A DNA stretch of 7,806 nt from JBGTBQ01 sp041749275 (GTDB lineage Bacteria > Acidobacteriota > Blastocatellia > Pyrinomonadales > Pyrinomonadaceae). The notes below the pieces were generated by a model. It did not search any database and was not told where the DNA came from. It worked only from the letters and a program-made list of their open reading frames with translations. Made by a program: the position numbers and the translations under genes. The DNA is taken from the NCBI GenBank assembly GCA_041749275.1, contig JBGTBQ010000105.1, positions 1 through 7,806 of the forward strand, written 5' to 3'. Of this stretch, positions 1 to 6,277 are shown piece by piece (positions within the stretch are counted from its first letter, which is position 1; the number at the start of each line of letters is the position of its first letter).

Positions 1-590
1 GCGCGTTCACCGCGCAGGTTCGCCGCGAGCGCGCCTTCGGCCCGCGCCGCACGGAGACAGCCTCCGGGCGTGACCGCCGCCGCGACGAAGATGAAGACGA
101 TGACAGCATCTTCGAGTCGAGCCAGACGGGGCCGGCGCGGACACGCTCACGCACCTCTTCGCCAACAAACGATCAGTACAACCCGCCGCGCGACCGCGAT
201 CCCGGAAACGAGCGCCGGCAGCGCGAGCTGTCCGTCAAGGTGCCCGGCAACTCGCAGGGCTTGGACACGGGCCTTGAGCTTCGCACGGGCGATCAGGTGA
301 CATTGAGCGCCGAGGGGAGTATCGTCGCGGGCCAGCGCGTCGGTTCGGTCAACGCCAACGGTCGGCAGGGCAGTTTCTTCGGCAATCCGCGTTACCCCTT
401 TCCGCAGGCGGGCGCGGGCGCGTTGCTCGGCTTCATCCGCGACACCGCGGGCCGACAGTCGCAAATCTTCCTCGTCGGCACGCAACTCACCTTTACCGCA
501 CAGGCCGAAGGCAAACTCTTCCTCCTCGTCAACGACGACAACTACGGCGACAACAGCGGCGAGTTCATCGTCCGGATCAAGCTCAACTGA
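1..590 (+). CDS. C-terminal part of a PA-IL-like (LecA-type) lectin domain protein, 5' end outside window
   Basis: The open frame is already running at the left edge (first full codon at 3) and ends with TGA at 588-590, giving 195 visible residues. Residues 1-75 are a charged, probably disordered linker rich in Arg, Asp and Glu (an acidic run EDEDDD at 29-34). Residues 76-195 resemble the Pseudomonas galactose lectin PA-IL/LecA: a GDQVTLSAEG strand (residues 97-106), a GALLGFI segment (139-145) and the terminal NDDNYGDNSGEF block (177-188). That block corresponds to LecA's ND..TYGNNSG calcium and sugar loop, so D178, D183 and N184 are candidate Ca2+ ligands. The family binds galactosides through a bridging calcium; sugar binding here is inferred. 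The true start, and any signal peptide or catalytic N-terminal domain, lie upstream. An internal GTG at 240 would give only the lectin domain, but unbroken coding-like sequence upstream argues that this is not the start. It converges on the reductase at 635. Confidence 0.75.
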   Translation, partial: AFTAQVRRERAFGPRRTETASGRDRRRDEDEDDDSIFESSQTGPARTRSRTSSPTNDQYNPPRDRDPGNERRQRELSVKVPGNSQGLDTGLELRTGDQVTLSAEGSIVAGQRVGSVNANGRQGSFFGNPRYPFPQAGAGALLGFIRDTAGRQSQIFLVGTQLTFTAQAEGKLFLLVNDDNYGDNSGEFIVRIKLN

Positions 591-602
591 GGAATCGTGA
601 TT

Positions 603-664
603 GTGGCCGGTGGTCAGTGAAAGACATCTCGTTCTCAACTGACCACCGGCCACCGGCCACTGAC
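603..664. repeat. 16-bp perfect inverted repeat plus partial second copy (ggtcagt/accggccac family)
   Basis: GTGGCCGGTGGTCAGT at 603-618 is exactly inverted at 638-653, leaving a 19-nt loop; a further partial copy, ccggccactgacc, follows at 653-665. It lies between two convergent genes, so it could act as a bidirectional transcript end, but no T-run follows either arm and it is not a classical intrinsic terminator. The right arm contains the last codons of the reductase on the minus strand. I recall similar tggtcagtggccagt repeats being scattered between genes in Blastocatellia-type acidobacteria; this is memory, not a search. Confidence 0.7.
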
Positions 665-2017
665 CGCTGCTTTGTGCGCGGCGCGCAAGATCGGGTCAAT
701 GGTCGGCGCGAAGGGCGGAGCGTAGGCGAGATCGAAGCGTTCGATGTCGTCGAGCTTGAGACCGGCGTGGAGCGCGGCGGCGTAGACGTTGATGCGTTGG
801 GCGACGCCTTCTTGCGCGACCATCTGCGCGCCGAGGAGACGCCCCGTCCGTTCAGAGACGAGCCGCGTGAAGATTTTCGAGCCGCCCGGATAGTAGCCGG
901 CGCGTGAAGGCGTCTCATCTTCCGTCTCCGAAGCGTCGAAGCCGACCTCACGCGCCTCCGCGAGCGACAGCCCCGTGCGCGCCACTTCAAGACCAAAGAC
1001 CTTGACGACGTTTGTGCCGACAACGCCCGCGTAGCGCGCTTCGGGAGAGATGTCACCGCTCGCTGCGTTTGCGCCCGCGACCCAACCCTGCTTGATGGCG
1101 GGTTGCCCCAGCGGATTCCACGCGCGCCGGCCCGAAACGCGGTGCAACACCTCGCAGCAGTCGCCCGCCGCGTAGACATTCGCGGCGCTCGTCTGCTGCC
1201 ACTCGTCTACGACGATGGCGCCGCTCTCGCCGATCTCCAAACCTGCCGCGCGCGCCAGCCCCACTTCGGGCCGCACGCCGACGCCGATGGAGACGATCTC
1301 GGCATCGAGCGCGCGTCCCGTCTCTGTGATGACGCGGGCGATGCGACCGTCCTCTCCTTCGAAAGCGACGACCTTCTCGCCAAACATCACTTCGACTCCA
1401 TGCGCCCGCAACTCGTCCGCCACGCGGTCGCGCCCGCGCCCGCCGAGAGTGCTCATCACGTTGGCGGACGCTTCCACGACCGATACACGCTGTATCCCAC
1501 GCGACGCGAAAGCCTCCGCCATCTCAAGCCCGATGTAACCCGCGCCGACGATCACCGCCGCGCGCGGGCGTCGTCTCTCGATGAAATCGAGCAAGCGCCG
1601 CCCGTCGCCGAGGTGCCGCAGCACGAACACGCCTTCGAGGTCGTGGCCCGGCAGCGGCGGGCAGACGGCGGCGGCGCCGGTGGCGATGACAAGCGCGGTG
1701 TAACCGGTCTCGCGCGTTTCGCCGTCCTCGCCGAAACGCAGGACGGATTTCGCGGGGAGAATCTCAATCGCTTCGCTTCGGAGGCGCACTTCTATTCGAT
1801 GGCGCTCGCGGAAATAATCGGGCGTGTGAAGAACTAAACTGTCGGGCGAAGCGATCAGGCCGGAGATGATATATGGCAGACCACACGCGCCGTAAGAGAT
1901 GTCGCCGGTCTTTTCGAGCACGGTGATGTCGAGTTCGGGCGACCTGCGACGCGCCTCCATCGCCGCCGCCAGCCCCGCGGCGACGCCTCCCACGATGACC
2001 AGATGTTCTCTGCTCAA
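635..2017 (-). CDS. FAD-dependent pyridine nucleotide-disulfide oxidoreductase (CoA-disulfide reductase / NADH oxidase type)
   Basis: A 460-residue flavoprotein close to the family's usual 440-460, without the C-terminal rhodanese domain some relatives carry. The N-terminal FAD fold is VIVGGVAAGLAAA (7-19). The single redox cysteine C45 sits in SYGACGLPY, matching the CoA-disulfide reductase/Nox active site, which forms a mixed disulfide with CoA or a sulfenic acid. The NAD(P) fold is VIVGAGYIGLEMAEA (155-169); E182 at the end of the next strand suggests NADH over NADPH. The second FAD motif is VYAAGDCCE (281-289). YYPGG (375-379) and YAPPFAPTIDPI (432-443) are the dimer-interface tyrosine motifs of this group. 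Expected role is cytosolic disulfide, polysulfide or oxygen reduction using reduced nicotinamide; the substrate cannot be told from sequence. The start is a TTG with a good Shine-Dalgarno. The last eight residues (SGRWPVVS) are encoded by the repeat at 635-661 and are probably an acquired tail. Confidence 0.9.
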   Translation of the reverse strand: MSREHLVIVGGVAAGLAAAMEARRRSPELDITVLEKTGDISYGACGLPYIISGLIASPDSLVLHTPDYFRERHRIEVRLRSEAIEILPAKSVLRFGEDGETRETGYTALVIATGAAAVCPPLPGHDLEGVFVLRHLGDGRRLLDFIERRRPRAAVIVGAGYIGLEMAEAFASRGIQRVSVVEASANVMSTLGGRGRDRVADELRAHGVEVMFGEKVVAFEGEDGRIARVITETGRALDAEIVSIGVGVRPEVGLARAAGLEIGESGAIVVDEWQQTSAANVYAAGDCCEVLHRVSGRRAWNPLGQPAIKQGWVAGANAASGDISPEARYAGVVGTNVVKVFGLEVARTGLSLAEAREVGFDASETEDETPSRAGYYPGGSKIFTRLVSERTGRLLGAQMVAQEGVAQRINVYAAALHAGLKLDDIERFDLAYAPPFAPTIDPILRAAHKAAVSGRWPVVS

Positions 2018-2026
2018 TCTCTCACA

Positions 2027-2032
2027 CTCCTC
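2027..2032 (-). promoter_or_regulatory. Ribosome binding site supporting a TTG start of the reductase
   Basis: GAGGAG on the minus strand lies 9 nt before the TTG at 2017-2015. The next in-frame ATG is at residue 20, past the FAD-binding glycines, so it would give a protein without its dinucleotide fold. The TTG is therefore the better start. Confidence 0.65.
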
Positions 2033-2078
2033 GTTTTATTGTTGACGGTGAAACTCGCGCGCAAGATTACTCAACGCG

Positions 2079-2108
2079 TGGGCGGAAGGCAAAGCATGGG
2101 CGGAAGGC
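2079..2108. repeat. Pair of 12-bp direct repeats in the divergent spacer
   Basis: TGGGCGGAAGGC occurs at 2079-2090 and 2097-2108, an 18-bp period. It is followed by a GC-rich stretch, gcgaccgtcagcgagggcgt, at 2109-2128. The pair sits between the divergent reductase and kinase genes. Tandem copies could be a regulator binding site or a fragment of an interspersed genomic repeat; sequence alone does not decide. Confidence 0.5.
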
Positions 2109-2216
2109 GCGACCGTCAGCGAGGGCGTATTGTTTGCTCGAAGGAGATGCCTTCCTCGATGCTCGTGCCTTCTGTTGTTCGTATTTCAAGCGAGTGATAC
2201 GCGCGAAGGGCAGTTA

Positions 2217-2245
2217 TTGCGCGCAACGAAACGCTGTGGTACGCT
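2217..2245 (+). promoter_or_regulatory. Candidate sigma-70-type promoter for the kinase gene
   Basis: TTGCGC (2217-2222) and TACGCT (2240-2245) are separated by exactly 17 bp, and a TG one base before the -10 gives an extended -10 form. It would start transcription roughly 50 nt before the kinase ATG. Both boxes match consensus only partly, so this is a weak prediction. Confidence 0.3.
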
Positions 2246-2299
2246 TCGAATCACCCCAGCCCAAGTAAACGCACGAAAGGCGAGGCGAAAGTCTGACGC

Positions 2300-4000
2300 A
2301 TGAAAAGCTGTCCGAGATGCGGGACCCAATACGAAGACGCGAACACCCTGTGCCCCGCGGACGGCGCGGTCTTGCAGAGGGAGGACACTCTTCTCGGCAG
2401 CACCCTTGCCGACAAGTATCGCGTCGAGGAGAAGGTCGCCGAGGGCGGCATGGGCTGCGTCTACCGAGCCACGCACATCTTGATGGAGAAGACCGTCGCC
2501 ATCAAGGTGCTGCACCCCGCGCTTGCCGCCGACGACACCATCGTCGCCCGCTTCACGCGCGAAGCCAAAGCCGCATCTCGCATCTCGCACCCGCACGCGC
2601 TCACCGTCACCGACTTCGGCGAAGACAAGGACGGCATCGTCTTCCTCGTCATGGAATACCTGCGTGGGCGCACGCTGAAGGATGTAATCCGCGGCGACGG
2701 GCCGATGCCGCTTCGCCGCGCCGTCGAGATCGTCCGGCAAGTGTGCGGCGCGCTTGATGCCGCCCATGCCGAGGGCGTCGTCCACCGCGACCTGAAGAGC
2801 GACAACATCATGCTCGAAGAGTCTTCGAGCGGTGACTGGGCAAAGGTGCTGGACTTTGGCATCGCCAAGATCAAAGAGAAGGTCGAGGGGCAGGACCCGG
2901 CGTTGACCGCGCCGAACCTCATCATCGGCACGCCGCAATACATGTCGCCGGAGCAGTGCTCGCAGGCTTCCGAAATTGATGCGCGGTCGGATATCTACTC
3001 GCTCGGCATTATCCTCTACGAAATGCTCGTCGGTCACGTCCCGTTTACGGGCGACTCGCCGACCGCGATCATGGTGAAGCACATGCAGGAGGAGCCGCCC
3101 TCGATCCTCGAAGAGCGGGAGGATTTGCCCGCGGAGGTCGGGCGCATCGTCGCGCAGGCTCTGGCGAAGCGCCCTGAAGAGCGCTTTCAAAAGGCCGGCC
3201 ATCTCTCGGACGCCCTCGCACAGACCGCCGCGTCTGAAACCTCGCCCACCGCCGCGGGGATGACGCCGGACACCGACCGCATCATCGTCCCCACCACGCC
3301 CAACGAGCCGCCACGCACGACCGATAGCAGGGTCTTCGAGGATGAAGAGGCGACGGTCGTCAGCGGCGAGGTTCGCCCTCTGTCGCACGGCGCTCGCGCC
3401 GAGGGAGAGGCGCTGCCACCTTTCGTCGAGCAACCGCAGTCGCCGCCCGCGCAGAACTTCAACCCGTGGCGGATTGCCCTACCGGCAATTGCCGCGCTGG
3501 CCGTCGTCTTCGCCATCGTCTTCGCGTTTCAGCGCGGAGGCACGTCCGGCGAAGAACAAGCGCAGCCGCTCTCCACTGACCCGAACAGCCAGCCCGTCCA
3601 ATCCATCACGCCGCCGACGGGGTCAGCCGAAACCAACGTGGAGCCTGTCAAGACCGGCACGCCGTATGATCCAAACGCCGGACAGATCGTCAGTACGGAG
3701 TCTCTGGGCAACACGAACCAGAACGCGAGGGCCGGAGCTTCGCCGACCCCCGCGGAAGGCGGCGAGGCAAACACAAATCAGAGTCGCCAACAGAACGACA
3801 ACGCCACGCCTGAGCCGTCGCCTGAACCCACGGCGACACCCACCAACAGCAACCGCCGCGCGCCTGTCGTTAACTCGAACACGGACGACATACCGCCGCC
3901 CGCCCCGCCCCCGACGAAAAAAGACCCGCCCGCACCCGCCTCCGGCCCCTCCATCAAGATCGAAACTGACGCGCCCGCGCCGGTCAAACCCAAACTTTAA
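2300..4000 (+). CDS. Membrane Ser/Thr protein kinase with N-terminal zinc ribbon and Asn/Pro/Thr-rich extracellular tail
   Basis: A 566-residue protein in four parts. Residues 1-25 are a short zinc-ribbon-like knuckle (C4-x2-C7, then C18-P-A-D21), with Asp in place of the fourth Cys as is common in such kinases. Residues 40-310 are a complete Hanks-type kinase: glycine loop AEGGMG (47-52), catalytic K69 in VAIKV, helix-C E88, HRD at 162-164 with K166 and N169, DFG at 185-187, and SPE at 216-218. All catalytic residues are present, and R163 makes it an RD kinase, probably regulated by activation-loop phosphorylation. Residues 311-390 are a juxtamembrane linker. One membrane helix follows at 391-410. 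The outside tail, 411-566, is low-complexity, with TNQN, PEPSPEP and PPPAPPP runs, and contains no PASTA or NHL sensor. The ATG at 2300 directly precedes the zinc knuckle; its ribosome site is weak (GAGG, 14 nt away). It phosphorylates cytosolic Ser/Thr targets; its signal and substrates are unknown. Confidence 0.93.
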   Translation: MKSCPRCGTQYEDANTLCPADGAVLQREDTLLGSTLADKYRVEEKVAEGGMGCVYRATHILMEKTVAIKVLHPALAADDTIVARFTREAKAASRISHPHALTVTDFGEDKDGIVFLVMEYLRGRTLKDVIRGDGPMPLRRAVEIVRQVCGALDAAHAEGVVHRDLKSDNIMLEESSSGDWAKVLDFGIAKIKEKVEGQDPALTAPNLIIGTPQYMSPEQCSQASEIDARSDIYSLGIILYEMLVGHVPFTGDSPTAIMVKHMQEEPPSILEEREDLPAEVGRIVAQALAKRPEERFQKAGHLSDALAQTAASETSPTAAGMTPDTDRIIVPTTPNEPPRTTDSRVFEDEEATVVSGEVRPLSHGARAEGEALPPFVEQPQSPPAQNFNPWRIALPAIAALAVVFAIVFAFQRGGTSGEEQAQPLSTDPNSQPVQSITPPTGSAETNVEPVKTGTPYDPNAGQIVSTESLGNTNQNARAGASPTPAEGGEANTNQSRQQNDNATPEPSPEPTATPTNSNRRAPVVNSNTDDIPPPAPPPTKKDPPAPASGPSIKIETDAPAPVKPKL

Positions 4001-4172
4001 ACTCTCAAGACGCATGTTTTTCGGTGTGCGGCAACGTATGCGGAGGGAGCGCGCTCACTCTGTCCGCCACGGTTAATGGCGCTGCCAGTCGCCACTTGAA
4101 CTGGAATGATAAAGGCTATCGGGAGGGTGCAAGATAACGACGCGGGAGGAAGACCAATCCGGGCGCGCGACT

Positions 4173-5174
4173 CTAGCGGAGCGTGTCTACAAATTGTTCG
4201 AGGGCAGCGTGGGTTGCTTTAGTTATCTCATAATCAATGATGGTAAGCGCGCCGACGATGGTGACGACGGCAAGGCCACCCCAAGCAAAGCGAGTGCGGT
4301 TTCTTGCGCCGACGGGCAGGTCGTCGCCCGTGGATTCAGCGATCACTAAGAGACGCCGAACGCGAGCGGCGACGCCTTCCCCTGACTCGCCGGTGATGGC
4401 AACTCCGGCAGGCATGGAAGGTTTCGCCCCCGCCGGCATGAGGCGTGCCAGCTTGATCAACGCGGCGGCGAGGTCGAGGGCGACAGGCGCCCCAGCGCTC
4501 GCGGCATACTCGTCGGCGTCCTCCTCGGATGCTTGACGCCATGCACGATCCAGCGAACGGGTGAACGGAACGATGATGAGAGTGTTACGAAAGGCGGAGA
4601 CGAGGGCGCGCTTCAAGTTGTCGCTGGAGCGAAAGTGTCCGGTCTCGTGAGCCACCGCGGCGGCGAATTCCTGATTGTTCAACGAATCGAAGACGCGCGT
4701 GCTGACGAAGAGGCGAGGGCGCACGATCCCAACCAAAGCGATCAAAGGCAATTGATGATTGAGGAGGTAAGCGGGCGCCGAGATGTCATTAAGTTGGAGG
4801 GGCGTCGCGTGTTGCATCCAGTCACGCAGCAGGCGGCGCGTGATAAGCCATGACGCGCCGCCGCGCCACAATGCCCGGCAGATGCCCGCCGCCGAAACGA
4901 GCGCGAGGAAGAGGAGCGCGGGACTCAACTCTCCGGTTGCATCGCGCGGCTCGTGCTTGATGTATGCCGGAATCACGAGAGCCGCGAGGATGAAAATCGC
5001 GGACAAAAGCGGCAGGATGTGCAGGGCGAACAGGACTTGAGAACGCGACGCGGCAGACCAGCGTGACGCAGGGCGCGCGAGAAACCGCCACACAACCGCT
5101 GCGACGACTGCCGCCAAAGTATGCAGCAACAGCAGCGACGCGAGGGACAGGCATATTCCGAGCACTACGATCAC
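4173..5174 (-). CDS. M56-family (BlaR1/MecR1-type) membrane zinc metallopeptidase lacking a sensor domain
   Basis: A 333-residue membrane protein. Hydrophobic helices are at about 3-30, 47-71, 84-103 and 298-314. The zinc protease core is HETGH (176-180) with H176 and H180 as ligands and E177 as the general base; SEEDADEYA (216-224) supplies the third ligand, probably E217 by comparison with EFEAD in related Ste24-type peptidases. In BlaR1/MecR1 this domain is activated by a periplasmic penicillin-binding sensor and leads to loss of the BlaI repressor. Here only about 19 residues follow the last helix, so no beta-lactam sensor exists and the stimulus must be different or come from a partner. 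The gene starts with GTG 6 bp after the repressor's stop and is almost certainly cotranscribed with it, which supports the repressor being its downstream target. It converges on the kinase gene across a 172-bp spacer in which I see no clear terminator. Confidence 0.88.
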   Translation of the reverse strand: MIVVLGICLSLASLLLLHTLAAVVAAVVWRFLARPASRWSAASRSQVLFALHILPLLSAIFILAALVIPAYIKHEPRDATGELSPALLFLALVSAAGICRALWRGGASWLITRRLLRDWMQHATPLQLNDISAPAYLLNHQLPLIALVGIVRPRLFVSTRVFDSLNNQEFAAAVAHETGHFRSSDNLKRALVSAFRNTLIIVPFTRSLDRAWRQASEEDADEYAASAGAPVALDLAAALIKLARLMPAGAKPSMPAGVAITGESGEGVAARVRRLLVIAESTGDDLPVGARNRTRFAWGGLAVVTIVGALTIIDYEITKATHAALEQFVDTLR

Positions 5175-5180
5175 GTAAGG

Positions 5181-5624
5181 TCACTCCTCGCGCCTTAACT
5201 TGCGCCGCTTCTCTTGAACAAGATGGTAAAGCTTGTCGAGCAATTCGCGGTCGCGCTCGCTGACCGTCTCCACGATGCACGCCAGTAAAGGCTCCGCGCC
5301 GCCTTTGTCGCTGTCGAGCAGATCGGCGATCACGTCTTCGGCCACCCCGCGCCCGAACTCCTCGCGTGAAACACGCGGCGAGTAATGGAAAGGGCGTCCG
5401 ATGCGGCGCCGGCTGAGCAGACCCTTCTTGAAGAGCCGGTCGAGCGTCGTCATCACGGTCGTATAAGCAATCTTTTCGCCGAAAGAGCGATAGACATCGC
5501 CGGCACTGACCTTGCCGTTCAACCATACTTCTTCCATAACGGCGCGTTCGAGTTTCCCCAGCGCGTAGCCGACGACTTCGTGCGGTCGTCTGAAACCGAG
5601 GAGCGTGAAGCGCGGTGCTTTCAT
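5181..5624 (-). CDS. BlaI/MecI/CopY-family transcriptional repressor
   Basis: A 147-residue protein, slightly longer than the typical 120-130. The winged-helix DNA-binding domain occupies about residues 20-95: LGKLERAVMEEVW (22-34), then SAGDVYRSF, then the family signature AYTTVMTTLDRLFKKGLL (53-70), with the wing RRRIGRPFHYSP following. The C-terminal part (about 96-140) is a helical dimerisation and regulatory region. Family members bind TACA..TGTA dyads as dimers and are inactivated by proteolysis triggered by their M56 partner, which is the next gene in this operon. The ATG at 5624 gives an N-terminal extension of about 20 residues (FTLLGFRRPHEVV) and no strong ribosome site precedes it, so translation could start a little further in. 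No clear TACA-TGTA operator lies in the 67 bp between this start and the tRNA-His remnant; its targets are unknown. Confidence 0.9.
   Translation of the reverse strand: MKAPRFTLLGFRRPHEVVGYALGKLERAVMEEVWLNGKVSAGDVYRSFGEKIAYTTVMTTLDRLFKKGLLSRRRIGRPFHYSPRVSREEFGRGVAEDVIADLLDSDKGGAEPLLACIVETVSERDRELLDKLYHLVQEKRRKLRREE
5184..5189 (-). promoter_or_regulatory. Ribosome binding site for the GTG-started M56 peptidase, inside the end of the repressor gene
   Basis: GAGGAG on the minus strand lies 9 nt before the GTG at 5174-5172 and within the last codons of the repressor, just before its TGA. The arrangement suggests translational coupling and fixes the peptidase start. Confidence 0.6.
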
Positions 5625-5691
5625 GGAAACGATGACTGGCGGAACAGGGTGAAAGATTGGGCCGGAATGGCCTTCAAACTGAAAACAGGAG

Positions 5692-5734
5692 GGCGGCTAG
5701 TGGGGCTCGAACCCACGACCTCCAGATCCACAAT
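5692..5734 (-). other. tRNA-His(GTG) 3' remnant, probable integration (att) site
   Basis: On the minus strand, reading from 5734 to 5692: anticodon loop TTGTGGA (anticodon GTG), anticodon 3' stem TCTGG, variable loop AGGTC, T-stem GTGGG, T-loop TTCGAGC, T-stem CCCAC, acceptor strand TAGCCGC, and C73 (the histidine-specific discriminator). The T-arm pairs perfectly. No CCA is encoded. Upstream of the loop the sequence should read CCAGA to close the anticodon stem but reads GGCGA, and no D-arm or GCGGCTA acceptor strand follows, so only positions 31-73 survive. Tyrosine recombinases commonly cross over in the anticodon loop, rebuilding a whole tRNA at one element end and leaving exactly such a 3' copy at the other. 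By polarity, chromosome lies to the left and the inserted element to the right. Confidence 0.85.
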
Positions 5735-5758
5735 CGCCCTATGAACACCTGCCCATGA

Positions 5759-5840
5759 GTGTTTTTGCCTGAGAATCCCGGTGTTTTTGTATTATATCGC
5801 TATTGCAGCTAAGATTGCAATTCATAGCAAAAAACACCGG
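5759..5840. repeat. A/T-rich nested dyad with three GTGTTTTTG-type boxes beside the att remnant
   Basis: GTGTTTTTG occurs directly at 5759-5767 and 5781-5789 and inverted (with one extra T) at 5828-5837. The outer arms CCGGTGTTTTTG (5778-5789) and CAAAAAACACCGG (5828-5840) pair with a one-base bulge. Inside, ATTGCA (5802-5807) pairs with TGCAAT (5816-5821) over an 8-nt loop. Its place 25 bp from the tRNA remnant suggests integrase arm-type or accessory-factor sites. On the minus strand the G/C arm followed by T6 would also resemble a terminator. Confidence 0.6.
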
Positions 5841-5886
5841 TAAAACTCGCTCCAGTTGAGATCTCGCCGCGGACAAGGGGGTAGTT

Positions 5887-5920
5887 TACCTGTTTGGCTT
5901 GTACAGTAGATGTACAGGTA
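5887..5920. promoter_or_regulatory. Possible operator: TACCTGT...ACAGGTA dyad containing two TGTACA boxes
   Basis: TACCTGT (5887-5893) is inverted as ACAGGTA (5914-5920). Within it, TGTACA occurs at 5900-5905 and 5911-5916, five bases apart, so the stretch also reads TACA-N5-TGTA. Nested symmetry of this kind is typical of dimeric repressor sites, but no gene starts close by on either strand. Confidence 0.35.
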
Positions 5921-5956
5921 CCGCGATGCAGACGTGTGTCGCAGGCTCACGCTGCG

Positions 5957-5970
5957 GCGCAAATTTGCGC
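5957..5970. repeat. Perfect 14-bp palindrome GCGCAAATTTGCGC
   Basis: The 14 bases are fully self-complementary with no spacer, an A/T core flanked by GCGC. Such a form suits a dimeric DNA-binding protein rather than an RNA hairpin. Neither its binder nor a target gene can be identified from the window. Confidence 0.5.
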
Positions 5971-6025
5971 ACAGGCTCTCTACGTGTCCCTCGCAAGTTG
6001 CAATCGTACCGATAAGGCCCCAAAA

Positions 6026-6041
6026 GGTAGTAATTACTACC
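6026..6041. repeat. Perfect 16-bp palindrome GGTAGTAATTACTACC
   Basis: All 16 bases are self-complementary, with AAAA on the left and CTTTT shortly to the right extending the symmetry imperfectly. A spacer-free A/T-centred dyad of this length is unlikely by chance and most resembles a repressor operator. The nearest downstream plus-strand start is 300 bp away. Confidence 0.55.
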
Positions 6042-6097
6042 GCCCTTTTCCATGAAGGTTTATGATCCTGGACAACCGACCACGAAGCCGCCGTATA

Positions 6098-6117
6098 GCG
6101 GCCCCAGGCGGCCCCAG
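6098..6117. repeat. Tandem 10-bp duplication GCGGCCCCAG
   Basis: GCGGCCCCAG occurs at 6098-6107 and immediately again at 6108-6117. This is probably a slippage duplication; no function is apparent. Confidence 0.6.
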
Positions 6118-6252
6118 AATTGCGACGCACGCGACCACCGACAAAAGATTACCGCCCAGCCTTGCCGAGGCGCACACGACCGCAGGGGCTGCGTACATCG
6201 GCCGACCACCGCTAAAGCTTAACATTCGGCATCCACGAGCCGGCATTTCTCC

Positions 6253-6277
6253 ACTGCCCGTCGTGAACACGGGCAGT
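6253..6277. repeat. 9-bp perfect hairpin, ACTGCCCGT / ACGGGCAGT
   Basis: ACTGCCCGT (6253-6261) pairs with ACGGGCAGT (6269-6277) over a 7-nt loop, 66 bp before the small ORF's ATG. No T-run follows, so it is not a classical terminator. It could be a leader structure of the small ORF's transcript or an operator. Confidence 0.5.

Noticed and set aside
1103..1837. Long plus-strand open frame opposite the reductase gene
   Set aside because: It is antisense to a clearly conserved flavoprotein, reads as His/Arg/Ala-rich composition and has no motif; a GC-rich codon shadow.
2186..3433. 415-codon minus-strand open frame opposite the kinase
   Set aside because: The plus strand encodes every conserved kinase motif; the antisense frame is Arg/Gly/Asp-rich with no domain.
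3342..4076. Plus-strand open frame overlapping the kinase tail in another frame
   Set aside because: Arg/Pro/Thr-rich shadow of the low-complexity tail; no ribosome site or conserved motif.
5902..5914. TACA-N5-TGTA as a BlaI operator
   Set aside because: Spacing is longer than the usual BlaI/MecI sites and it lies about 280 bp upstream of the repressor, on the far side of the integration scar; kept only as a generic dyad.
5822..6130. 102-codon minus-strand open frame across the palindromes
   Set aside because: No ribosome site and no recognisable domain, and it runs through the dyads; judged non-coding, though not excluded.
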